Source: Algoriphagus litoralis
GTDB taxonomy: Bacteria > Bacteroidota > Bacteroidia > Cytophagales > Cyclobacteriaceae
Direction: 5' to 3'
DNA: 64,000 nucleotides
Assembly: GCF_003259255.1 (NCBI RefSeq)
Contig: NZ_QGOL01000006.1
Span: 310,001 to 374,000 of the forward strand
In this document: piece after piece, positions 43,501-52,047 of the stretch
Layout: each line of letters starts with the position of its first letter
Numbering within the stretch: position 1 is the stretch's first letter
Notes under the pieces: generated by a model
Seen by the model: only the letters and a program-made list of their open reading frames with translations
The model's database searches: none
Told to the model about the DNA's origin: nothing
Position numbers and translations under genes: made by a program

Positions 43501-46124
43501 ATAATGCAGGAAGCGGAGATTCGGAAAGTGCAAAAATGCTGATCTTCTCCGCAGACAAAGACAAGTACCAAGTTGGGGATCAGGCCGTAATCACCTTCCC
43601 TTCAGGTGCTGAGGGCCGTGCACTTTTAAGTATTGAAAACGGTACGTGTGTGCTGGAAACCAAATGGATAGAAACTCAAAAGGGAGAAACCAAAGCCACT
43701 GTTGATATCACTAGCGAGATGGCACCAAACGTCTATGTCAATATCTCGCTTCTTCAGCCTCATGAGCAAACTGGCAATGATTTGCCTATCCGGCTCTATG
43801 GAGTTATCCCTATTCTGGTGGAGGACCCGACGACTATCCTTACTCCTCAGCTTGAGCTACCGACAGTCCTGAAACCTGAGGAAAATTACGTGATCAAAGT
43901 CTCGGAGAAAAACAGCAAGGCTATGAGCTACACACTGGCCATAGTCGATGAAGGTTTGCTGGATCTGACCCGATTCCGTACGCCAGAGATACACGCTGCT
44001 TTCTATTCCAGAGAAGCATTGGGTGTGAAGACTTTTGACATGTACGATTACGTCATTGGAGCCTATTCCGGTAGCGTAGAAAACATTTATGCGATCGGAG
44101 GAAGTGACAATGCTGCCGCGGCTAAAAACCGAAAAGCAGACCGATTCAAGCCTGTGGTCACATTTTTGGGTCCCTTTTCACTCAAAGCTGGAGAGAAAGT
44201 GACCCACACAGTGAAAATGCCAAATTATGTAGGTTCCGTGCGAGCCATGATCGTGGCCGCTGACAATGACCGCGGAGCTTATGGTTCCGCTGACAAAACT
44301 GTTCCGGTCAGGAAACCACTGATGGTTTTGGCATCTTTGCCGAGAAAGCTTTCGCCAGGCGAAAAAATGACCCTTCCAGTGACGGTTTTCGCCATGGACA
44401 ATAAAGTGAAGTCTGCAAAAGTGGAAGTCCGAACCTCGAAGGGTCTACAGGCAATCAACGGAACCAGCAAATCGCTGAGCTTTTCCAGTCCCGGTGAACA
44501 AATCGTGAACTTTGAATATACCGTAAAGGAAACAGGAATTCAGACCATAGAAGTCTTGGCATCAGGTGCAGGAGAAACTGCTTCCTACCAAGTAGAGATT
44601 CAGGTAGAAAATCCAAATCCGATCTCCCAGACAATAAAGGAGCTTTCTTTGGAGGCAAAAGCAGAACAAACACTTTCCTTCAGTACGTTTGGAGAGATAG
44701 GGAGTAATGCAGCATTTTTGGAATTTTCCACTTTGCCTGCCATGAATTTCACCGGCAGGGCAAATTACCTCATCCAATACCCGCATGGCTGTGTGGAGCA
44801 GACTACTTCAGCTGCTTTTCCTCAGCTATTCCTAGCAGACATCATGGATGTGACGCTGGACCGCAAACAGCAAATCCAAAAGAATGTAGAAGCTGCGATC
44901 CGCAAGTTGAACAGTTTCCAGAATACCGATGGTGGCTTAAGCTATTGGCCGGGAGATCGGGAAGCCGACGAGTGGAGTACCAACTATGTGGGTCACTTCA
45001 TGCTGGAAGCCAAGCGAAAAGGGTATTCCCTACCGCTCACCTTCTTGAGCAACTGGCTACGATTCCAGCAAGGCGCAGCTCGACAGTGGAGAGCTACCAT
45101 CAAGCCTTACAATACGGAGCTGATTCAAGCCTATAGACTGTATACCCTTGCCTTGGCCGGACAGCCCGAGTTACCGTCTATGAACAGACTTCGGGAAATG
45201 TCAAATTTGGGCAATGACACCAAATTGCGACTGGCTGCAGCCTATGCACTAGCAGGTCAAGATCGAGCAGCAAGGGAACTCGTGTCGGCGGCAGTACTTG
45301 AATTCAAACCAAAGGACTACGATCAATACAGCTATGGGTCTGAGTTTAGAAATCAAGCCCTCGCACTGGAGACTATGGTCCTACTCGGAGATCCCAAACA
45401 GCGGGAATTGGCAAATTCCTTGGCAAAAGAACTCTCATCTTCCCGCTGGCTCAGCACGCAGGAGACTGCCTATGCACTGATTGCCATGGCTAAGATGGTT
45501 GAGAAAAACGGTGGGAAAGCTCTGGAAGTTAGCTTTGTCCAAAATGGAAAAACCACCACAATCAAAACCCAGCAGGCAATTGCACAGCGGGAACTTTCCA
45601 CAGGATCTGGAGAGCAAAAGATCAGCATCAAAAACCTTCAGGACAATCTAGTCTATGTCCGGCTGATCCAATCTGGAAAACTTCCGGTAGGGCAAGAACT
45701 GGCTGAGCGAAGGAACCTCAGTGTGGTGACAGCCTTCTTGGATGGTGAAGGAAATAAACTTAACCCGACGTCCATTCGTCAGGGCTCCGATATCACGGCC
45801 ATGATCAAAGTTGAAAATACCTCGAACGATAAGGTGGACAACATTGCCCTGTCACAGCTTTTTCCTAGCGGTTGGGAGATCATCAATACTAGCTTTACCG
45901 AGATGGGAACGGCAGGAATGGGTGCTTCCGATTACACCGATATTCGAGATGATCGGGTGAATTTCTACTTTGATCTCCAAGGCAAGCAGAGCAAAGTCTT
46001 CACAGTGAAACTCAATGCATCCTATCTGGGCAGGTATTACCTCCCAGGTACTCAGGCTGAGGGAATGTATGATGCAGACTTCTTCGCCCGCACCAAGGGG
46101 CAATGGGTAGAGGTGATCAAGTAA
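40575..46124 (+). CDS. Bacterial alpha-2-macroglobulin, thioester-containing lipoprotein
   Basis: 1849 residues. Signal and lipobox LALFSGCQ anchor it to a membrane. Macroglobulin-like domains follow (MG2-type KGYMYKDRGVHRPGDTIHL; bait region downstream). The thioester motif is PHGCVEQTTS, with cysteine at about residue 1406, within the helical thioester domain. These proteins trap attacking proteases and link covalently to them. The ATG at 40575 is preferred to a TTG at 40551. It lies directly before pbpC with no gap, the classic colonisation/wall-repair pair. An acidic tyrosine-rich insert (about residues 458-490) is unusual. Confidence 0.93.
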   Translation: MNGARKLLIYFFLLALFSGCQNDATREASSLYRFKDYIQHHTSGLQSVAEPIIVELVIPLEQFDLTQELPTEYLTINPSISGKLYIENGKKLSFIPEEKLDPDTEYTVSLKLDKLYDDLKEEFHTFTFGFKTLAPNFKIQTGDLQSYSRDWQYLTASLQSNDLINVKEAKALISATQKDQSLKVKFIEPLPSSRSYEFIVDSISRMEEDSQLQLAWDGKPIKSKNKGETLFSIPGKNNFSILSVKASMVQGASLRINFSDPLVEEQDFTGLVKIQDKDNLRFEVDGSVLIVYPEDRIFGDARVEIFEGIASEYGSTLKKSFSELIAFEQIKPGLRAVSTGVILPSAESTPYYFEAVNLNAVEVRIIKIFQNNILQYLQYSNLGDNSTYNLNQVGRRIAKKTIQLENPGLENDGVWKAYGLNLSEFFKADPGAIYRVELSFKKEHIRYDCSQTIDPAESEEESDYYYDEYESQLSDLEEEDREEQYWNNRIYRWRNYSYNWSQRDNPCHDAYYNEERVLSSNVLGSDLGFIAKNGGNGSYHFITTNLLTTNPEGGVTISLYNYQKQLIAELRTEASGMVAYESKQMPAFAIAHKDNNYAYLKLEDGNMLSLSNFDISGKELQKGLKGYMYKDRGVHRPGDTIHLTFALNDQANPLPSEHPVTLEVTDAQGKLVQKTVAQGNEANLYYFPIATDAGAPTGNWRATVLVGGAKFTETLRVATVKPNRLKIQLDFTDEVIPAGKPIRGTATVNWLHGAVAKNLNIEMDATIRSTSTAFKSYPNYEFTDPVRTFSETEVSLLKGKVNEAGKIAILKDLEINKTAPGMLRASIVTKVFEGGGDISLDVFSKDIAPFSYFAGLKSPKAQGYGSYFTDENNRFEVVSVNEKGEPAAQRELIVKVYQIEWRWWWSRGGDNLSSYENASLHRPFKEIELTTDASGKSKFDLNIPEEESGRYLIRVIDPNSGHATGKVTYFYRNWWDNAGSGDSESAKMLIFSADKDKYQVGDQAVITFPSGAEGRALLSIENGTCVLETKWIETQKGETKATVDITSEMAPNVYVNISLLQPHEQTGNDLPIRLYGVIPILVEDPTTILTPQLELPTVLKPEENYVIKVSEKNSKAMSYTLAIVDEGLLDLTRFRTPEIHAAFYSREALGVKTFDMYDYVIGAYSGSVENIYAIGGSDNAAAAKNRKADRFKPVVTFLGPFSLKAGEKVTHTVKMPNYVGSVRAMIVAADNDRGAYGSADKTVPVRKPLMVLASLPRKLSPGEKMTLPVTVFAMDNKVKSAKVEVRTSKGLQAINGTSKSLSFSSPGEQIVNFEYTVKETGIQTIEVLASGAGETASYQVEIQVENPNPISQTIKELSLEAKAEQTLSFSTFGEIGSNAAFLEFSTLPAMNFTGRANYLIQYPHGCVEQTTSAAFPQLFLADIMDVTLDRKQQIQKNVEAAIRKLNSFQNTDGGLSYWPGDREADEWSTNYVGHFMLEAKRKGYSLPLTFLSNWLRFQQGAARQWRATIKPYNTELIQAYRLYTLALAGQPELPSMNRLREMSNLGNDTKLRLAAAYALAGQDRAARELVSAAVLEFKPKDYDQYSYGSEFRNQALALETMVLLGDPKQRELANSLAKELSSSRWLSTQETAYALIAMAKMVEKNGGKALEVSFVQNGKTTTIKTQQAIAQRELSTGSGEQKISIKNLQDNLVYVRLIQSGKLPVGQELAERRNLSVVTAFLDGEGNKLNPTSIRQGSDITAMIKVENTSNDKVDNIALSQLFPSGWEIINTSFTEMGTAGMGASDYTDIRDDRVNFYFDLQGKQSKVFTVKLNASYLGRYYLPGTQAEGMYDADFFARTKGQWVEVIK

Positions 46125-48494
46125 ATGAAGCAAAGAATAGAAAAAATCAAAGCAGCATTACTGAGACATAAGATTACTGTCTCTGCGGTGCTTTTGGTTT
46201 TCTTGGTCTGGCTGTTTTGCTTACCTTATCAGATTTTTGAAGAACCGAATTCTACCGTAGTTGAAAGCCGGGAAGGGGTCCTTTTAGGAGCGAGGATTGC
46301 CCAAGACGGTCAATGGAGATTTCCTGCTAAGGATGATGTCCCAATTCGCTTTGAAGAAGCAATCCTTCATTTTGAGGATGAGTATTTCTACCGGCATCCC
46401 GGATTCAATCCGATCTCCATGGCAAAAGCGGCTTGGGACAATCTCAGGGGCCGAAAACGAAGAGGTGCTAGTACCCTGACGCAGCAGGTGATTCGGCTTT
46501 CCCGAAAGAACCAACATAGAACCTATTTTGAAAAGCTGATCGAGCTGTTTTTGGCTACCCGACTGGAAGCAGGATACAGCAAAAAGGAGATTCTAAACCT
46601 GTACGTCAGCCATGCTCCATTTGGAGGAAATGTGGTAGGCTTAGAGACGGCATCCTGGCGATATTTTGGTGTACCAGTCGAGGAACTAAGTTGGGGCCAA
46701 AGTGCAGCCCTAGCCGTCCTGCCCAATGCCCCAGCTTTGATTTATCCTGGGAAAAATGAGGAAATCCTCCGACAAAAACGGGATCGCTTGCTCTTGAAGC
46801 TTTTGGAAAAAAAGGTAATCGATCAACTGACCTATGACCTGGCGATTTTGGAGTCCCTGCCAGGAAAACCGCTACCGCTACCAGATGCTGCGCTGCATTT
46901 CACCGAGCGGATGAGAAAAGAACGAGAAGGCGACCGCGTAAAATCCACCTTAAATGCTTCACTGCAAAGTCGGCTGAATCAGATTACGCAGGATCATTAT
47001 TTCCGTCTGAAGCAAAACCAGATTCACAACCTTTCCATTTTGGTACTAGATGTGCATACCCGGGAGATCTTGGGCTATGTAGGCAACACGCCAACCGAAA
47101 TCGAACATAGCAAATACGTGGATGTAGTAGATCGGTCCAGAAGTACTGGAAGCATCCTCAAGCCTCTCCTTTTTGCTTCGGCTATGCATGCTGGGGAATT
47201 GCTGCCCCATACCCTAGTAGCAGACATCCCCACCACGGTAAACGGCTACAGCCCGCAGAATTTTGAAAAGAAATTTAATGGAGCGGTCACTGCAGGAGCT
47301 GCTTTGAGCAGGTCTTTGAATGTGCCTGCAGTCAGACTTTTGAAGGAGTACGGATTGCAGCGCTTCTACAATCAAGTCCAAAAGATGGACATGAAACACA
47401 TCGACCAACCTGCAGATCACTATGGCTTGACCCTGATTCTGGGAGGAGCAGAAAGCAGCCTGATGGAAGTGACCCAAGTCTATGCAGGCCTTGCGGCTAC
47501 CTTAAACACCTTCACATCCAACTCCAGTCAGTACCGAAAGGACGAATTTCATGTCCCTGTGTACGAACTAGGCAAAACGCTGGATTTTGGAGAATTCCAG
47601 TTTGACCCACCAATCCTAGGTGCAGGGGCCATTTATAAAACCTTTGAAAGTCTCCGCGAGACCAACCGACCCAATGCCGATGAGTCTTGGAGTTTTTATC
47701 AGGATGCAAGACCTATTGCTTGGAAGACTGGAACAAGCTATGGGTTCAAGGATGCTTGGGCAGTAGGTGTGACACCTGACTATGCCATTGGAGTTTGGGT
47801 GGGCAATGCAGATGGGGAAGGCCGCCCAGGCTTGACCGGAATTTTGGCTGCTGCACCGATCCTCTTTGATGTATTCAAAGAGCTTCCAGTGAAGAAAGAT
47901 TGGTTTGACATGCCCTATGATGACCTGATCGAGGCACAAGTCTGCACGCGAAGTGGACATCGAGCAGGACTTTACTGCGAAGAAAGTAGGGGGGAATGGA
48001 TTCCTGCCCTAGGAAACCGTACCTCGGTCTGCCCCTTTCACCAGCCTGTTTTCTTGAATGCCTCAGGCACCTATAGGGTGAACTCCTCCTGTTACCCTTT
48101 GGAAGAAATGCGGTCACAAAACTGGTTTAGCCTCCCTACTGTGATGGCTTATTATTTTGCCCCATTGAATCCGGACTACCAGATGCTGCCACCCTTAGCT
48201 CCGGATTGTGTGGGTGAAGATGATCCCTTGATGGCCTTTATCTATCCCAGAAAAAACGAAAAGGTGATCCTTCCAAAGAATTTTGAAGAAAAGGTAAATG
48301 AGGTAGTCTTCCGACTGGCGCATCGAGATCCAGAGACGACCGTCTATTGGTATCTCGATGAAACCTATATCGGAGAAACCCAAACCTTTCATGAATTGGC
48401 GCTGGTCATCGCCCCGGGAAGCTATTGGCTATCTGCAACCGATCAGGATGGCAATTCTGTTCGGGAAAAGATTACTGTGGTCGAGCCGAAATAG
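46125..48494 (+). CDS. pbpC: Penicillin-binding protein 1C
   Basis: 789 residues. One membrane helix (about 17-37), then a GT51 glycosyltransferase (FEDEYFYRHPG with E84; GASTLTQQVIR; GYSKKEILNLYVSHAPFGG) and a transpeptidase with S343-x-x-K346 (TGSILKP), SLN and KTG (AWKTGTSYG, about 534). The C-terminal BiPBP_C domain (about 690-789) is characteristic of PBP1C. The ATG follows the alpha-2-macroglobulin TAA with no spacer, so translation is coupled. It probably repairs cell wall after protease or predator attack. Confidence 0.95.
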   Translation: MKQRIEKIKAALLRHKITVSAVLLVFLVWLFCLPYQIFEEPNSTVVESREGVLLGARIAQDGQWRFPAKDDVPIRFEEAILHFEDEYFYRHPGFNPISMAKAAWDNLRGRKRRGASTLTQQVIRLSRKNQHRTYFEKLIELFLATRLEAGYSKKEILNLYVSHAPFGGNVVGLETASWRYFGVPVEELSWGQSAALAVLPNAPALIYPGKNEEILRQKRDRLLLKLLEKKVIDQLTYDLAILESLPGKPLPLPDAALHFTERMRKEREGDRVKSTLNASLQSRLNQITQDHYFRLKQNQIHNLSILVLDVHTREILGYVGNTPTEIEHSKYVDVVDRSRSTGSILKPLLFASAMHAGELLPHTLVADIPTTVNGYSPQNFEKKFNGAVTAGAALSRSLNVPAVRLLKEYGLQRFYNQVQKMDMKHIDQPADHYGLTLILGGAESSLMEVTQVYAGLAATLNTFTSNSSQYRKDEFHVPVYELGKTLDFGEFQFDPPILGAGAIYKTFESLRETNRPNADESWSFYQDARPIAWKTGTSYGFKDAWAVGVTPDYAIGVWVGNADGEGRPGLTGILAAAPILFDVFKELPVKKDWFDMPYDDLIEAQVCTRSGHRAGLYCEESRGEWIPALGNRTSVCPFHQPVFLNASGTYRVNSSCYPLEEMRSQNWFSLPTVMAYYFAPLNPDYQMLPPLAPDCVGEDDPLMAFIYPRKNEKVILPKNFEEKVNEVVFRLAHRDPETTVYWYLDETYIGETQTFHELALVIAPGSYWLSATDQDGNSVREKITVVEPK

Positions 48495-48523
48495 AAATCA
48501 AACGCTGATCCAAATCAAACGCT
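48495..48523 (+). repeat. 12-base direct repeat after pbpC
   Basis: AAATCAAACGCT occurs at 48495-48506 and again at 48512-48523. The remainder of the 294-base gap to the AsmA gene shows no gene, strong terminator or other pattern. Confidence 0.5.
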
Positions 48524-48788
48524 TCAGCAATTTTTAGAGGGATTGGAATCCTTTTGGAAGAGTTAAAGCATATTAAATTCATCACTTTTTGTAACACGGA
48601 ACAATTTGTAGACAGAATATTCAGAATGTACACCAGCTTGTATGAAAGCTTGTTTTTCCATGATATTTACTTGGTATGCCCCACAAGATCATTTCTAGTT
48701 AAGTTGGAAAATGGCGCCCAGAATTAAGTCTAGTTGAATCAATTCCAGCTTTGGTCCGTTGTCAAGTGTGTCATTTATAAAAAAACCA

Positions 48789-51782
48789 ATGAAAAAGTTC
48801 ATTCTTATATTTTTGGGAATCTTGGTATTTCTTATTTCCGCTGCGGTGGCAATACCCTTTTTGTTTAAAGACAAAATCATTGCCCGCGTCAATCAGGAAT
48901 TGGATCAAGCCTTGAATGCGAAGATTTACTACGATCCGGATCAGGTTTCTTTGAGCCTATTTCGAAGTTTTCCTTCTGTGAGCGCCGGGCTTGGAGATTT
49001 TGGTATTGTTGGTTTGGAGCCATTTGAGAATGACACCTTGGTTCATGCCGAGGAACTAGCTCTGGACTTCAATCTGAAATCTGTGCTTTTTGACGATTAT
49101 CCTACGCTTACTGGCCTCCACCTAAACGGAGGAGATCTCTATATCAAGGTTCTGGAAGACGGACGGGCAAACTATGACATCGTAAAGGAATCCACCGAAC
49201 CCGAATCTGAGTCCGAAAGCAACTTTAAACTGGGCATCGACCTGATCGAAATCAATCAGGTCAACCTCATCTATGACGACCGATCTCTCCAATTTGTCAT
49301 GGCTTTGGCAGAAATTGAGGCCAAAGGAAGCGGTGAATTCACGCTGGATGTGTACGATTTACCGCTTAAGGCTACTGCAACTATCGCCGATGTCAACTTC
49401 GAAGGTGTCCATTACCTAACAGACAAGAAGTTTACTGGAGAGACTTTGCTTCAAGTGGATATGGAGCAAATGAAGTTCACCATCGCTGATGGCCGATTTG
49501 GCTTGAATGATTTTCTCTTCGACCTAAGTGGTTCCATTGGACTTCCAGAAGATGGGATTGCACTTGATCTTACGTTTGGAAGTAAGGAAACTGATTTCAA
49601 AAATATCCTATCCCTCGTGCCGGGGATTTATACCGAGAGTTTTTCTACGATAAAAACTACGGGTACCCTCGCTTTTGGCGGTTTTGTAAAAGGACTCTAC
49701 TCGGAGACTTCCTACCCTGATTTCGACATCAAGTTGGCCGTACAGGACGGAATGTTTCAATATCCTGATCTTCCACTTCCTGTGAAGGACATCAATATTG
49801 ACTTTCAGGCAAAAAATGAAACCTCGCTAATCGAAAATACCAGCGTTTCCATCCCTGTTTTCTCTATGAATGTGGGTTCCAACCCGATTTCAGGCAATTT
49901 CCAACTGGCAAATCTTCGGGACTACGACATGGAAGGAAAACTAAATGGACGGCTCAACTTAAAGGAATTGACCTCAGTTTTCCCGATTGACAAAACTCAA
50001 TTGGCCGGTATGCTGGACTTCAGCGCAAGCGCAAAAGGCCGCTATGATTCGACCATGAAAGTGCTTCCTAGCATGGACATTCGATTGAATCTGGAAAATG
50101 GTTTTGTGCAAAACACCGACTATCCGGTGCCCTTGGAGCAACTTCATGCCAAGGCAAGCATCGTAAATCAGGCAGGAACCATGCAGGACTTCTTGGTCGA
50201 TGTTAGTTCGTTTGGATTTGATCTCGAGGGTGAAAAAATTGAAGGAAATCTGAAAATCAGTGATTTTGAAGCGCTAAACTGGAATGGCGCTGTAACCGGT
50301 GGCGTAGATTTGAAAAAGTTGACCGCCATCTTCCCGATTGAAGATACCAAGTTGGAAGGATTGATACAGGCCGATCTAAAAACTTCCGGTTCGTATGCTG
50401 ATGTAGAAAGAGAAAGCTATGATCGACTTCAGGCCTCAGGCACTATTGACGTGAAGTATCTATACTATCAGTCAAGGGACTATCCACAAGGAGTTCGCGT
50501 CATTGAATCTCATGCAGACTTCAATCCTCAGCGGGCCACACTGACTAAATTTGATTCTCAGCTGGGCAAAAGCCCACTCCAAGCCAGCGGGTTCCTGTCC
50601 AATTACATGGATTACTTGCTTTCTGACAAGGGTGTCTTGAAAGGACAACTCAGCTTGAATAGCAGCAGATTTGATGTCAATGAATGGATGACAAACAGCA
50701 CCGCTGACACGAGTAGCGCTGCTCTGGAAGTGATTCCTTTGCCAGAAAACATCGATTTCACGATGAATATGACAGCAAATGAAGTCATTTACGAAAATTT
50801 GAATCTGCAGGAAGTCAGTGGGAATATGACCTTAAGAAATGGGGTTTTGACTTTTTCCGAAACGGGCATGAAAGCCTTGGACGGTCGAATCAAACTAAAC
50901 GGAAACTATGATCCTCGTGATCTTGCCGCTCCGGTTTTTGACTTTAATCTCGACATTTCTGAATTGAGCATCGCCAAGGCCTTCCAGAGTTTTGCGACGG
51001 TAAAAGCCTTTGCGCCTATCGCCAGCGATATCACCGGTCGAGTCAACACCAACATCAACTTCTCCGGATTGCTCGATCAAAATATGATGCCAGTCTTGTC
51101 ATCGATCGATGTTCAGGGGATTTTGAAAATCGCAGAAGCAGCTTTGAAAGACAGTAAAATCCTGGAAACAGTGACTAGTTTGACACGACTGAAAGATGTA
51201 AATACTGTTGCGCTGAAAAACCTGAATATCCCGATCGTTATCCAAGATGGACGAATGGAAGTCAAACCCTTTGATCTGAGGCTTTGGGATTACGAAACCA
51301 ACATTCAGGGAAGCGCAGGCTTTGACGGTTCGATCAATTATTTGCTCAATATGCAGGTGCCGGCAGGGCAATTTGGGGCCCAGGCGAATTCTATTTTGGC
51401 CACGATTTCAGGTACTGAAAGCAGTGAATCGACAATGATCCCTATTGCTATCAACCTCGGAGGTACTTACAATCAGCCAAAAATCAGTCTAGCAGGTGGA
51501 AACAGCATCGAGTCCTTATTGAGCAATGCGCTGAAGTCACGATTTGATTCCGAAAAGGAAAACTTGCAGGAAAAAGCCACTGCAGAATTTCAGGCCGCTC
51601 AAGACAGTATCAAACTAGGGCTGAAAATGAAAGCAGAAGTTTTCCAAGACAGTCTCAAAAAAGAGTTGGAGAAAAAAACCAATGAGACTGCAGGAAAGGC
51701 GGTCGATGAAGCCAAGAATTTGCTCAAAGGTCTCTTGACTAAACCAAAAGCAAAGGTGGATACGACAAAGGTGAATAATTAG
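48789..51782 (+). CDS. AsmA-family outer membrane lipid-transport/biogenesis protein
   Basis: 997 residues. One N-terminal membrane helix (about 3-25, FILIFLGILVFLISAAVAIPF) is followed by a long repetitive beta-strand-rich region with AsmA features (AKIYYDPDQVSLSLFRSFPS at the start; repeated LKELTSVFPI/LKKLTAIFPI units; the C-terminal AsmA_2 segment, about 790-920). The C terminus is an alanine/lysine-rich helix. The family forms periplasmic bridges for lipid transport. I choose the ATG at 48789 over an in-frame GTG at 48759. Confidence 0.9.
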   Translation: MKKFILIFLGILVFLISAAVAIPFLFKDKIIARVNQELDQALNAKIYYDPDQVSLSLFRSFPSVSAGLGDFGIVGLEPFENDTLVHAEELALDFNLKSVLFDDYPTLTGLHLNGGDLYIKVLEDGRANYDIVKESTEPESESESNFKLGIDLIEINQVNLIYDDRSLQFVMALAEIEAKGSGEFTLDVYDLPLKATATIADVNFEGVHYLTDKKFTGETLLQVDMEQMKFTIADGRFGLNDFLFDLSGSIGLPEDGIALDLTFGSKETDFKNILSLVPGIYTESFSTIKTTGTLAFGGFVKGLYSETSYPDFDIKLAVQDGMFQYPDLPLPVKDINIDFQAKNETSLIENTSVSIPVFSMNVGSNPISGNFQLANLRDYDMEGKLNGRLNLKELTSVFPIDKTQLAGMLDFSASAKGRYDSTMKVLPSMDIRLNLENGFVQNTDYPVPLEQLHAKASIVNQAGTMQDFLVDVSSFGFDLEGEKIEGNLKISDFEALNWNGAVTGGVDLKKLTAIFPIEDTKLEGLIQADLKTSGSYADVERESYDRLQASGTIDVKYLYYQSRDYPQGVRVIESHADFNPQRATLTKFDSQLGKSPLQASGFLSNYMDYLLSDKGVLKGQLSLNSSRFDVNEWMTNSTADTSSAALEVIPLPENIDFTMNMTANEVIYENLNLQEVSGNMTLRNGVLTFSETGMKALDGRIKLNGNYDPRDLAAPVFDFNLDISELSIAKAFQSFATVKAFAPIASDITGRVNTNINFSGLLDQNMMPVLSSIDVQGILKIAEAALKDSKILETVTSLTRLKDVNTVALKNLNIPIVIQDGRMEVKPFDLRLWDYETNIQGSAGFDGSINYLLNMQVPAGQFGAQANSILATISGTESSESTMIPIAINLGGTYNQPKISLAGGNSIESLLSNALKSRFDSEKENLQEKATAEFQAAQDSIKLGLKMKAEVFQDSLKKELEKKTNETAGKAVDEAKNLLKGLLTKPKAKVDTTKVNN

Positions 51783-51793
51783 AAAAAATGGAA

Positions 51794-52040
51794 GGCGCAG
51801 CGAAATAGGATTAAAAAATGCTTCGCGAAATACAATTGAGATAGGCTTCGCTAAATATGATGGGGATAGCCACCACTGCAACTAGAAAAGATAGTACTAC
51901 AAATAAGAGTCTATCGCACAAATCGTCAACCTCTCGGAGCGTATTTCACGACTGCAGGGAGTAAAATTTCGAGAGGCGTATTTCGTGCAGCATAACTTGC
52001 ATAGCCACCTCAGGACCATGGGGAGCGTATTTCGCGAAGC
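51794..52040. repeat. Dense cluster of TATTTCGCGAAGC palindromic repeats
   Basis: GCTTCGCGAAATAC (51820-51833) and its exact reverse complement (52027-52040) bracket the cluster. CGTATTTC occurs at 51940, 51977 and 52026; CCTCTCG/CGAGAGG (51930 and 51970) form an inner stem; and ATAGCCACC is repeated directly at 51866 and 52001. It lies between the convergent AsmA and pyruvate kinase genes. No reading frame is credible here. Confidence 0.75.
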
Positions 52041-52047
52041 CTTTTTC

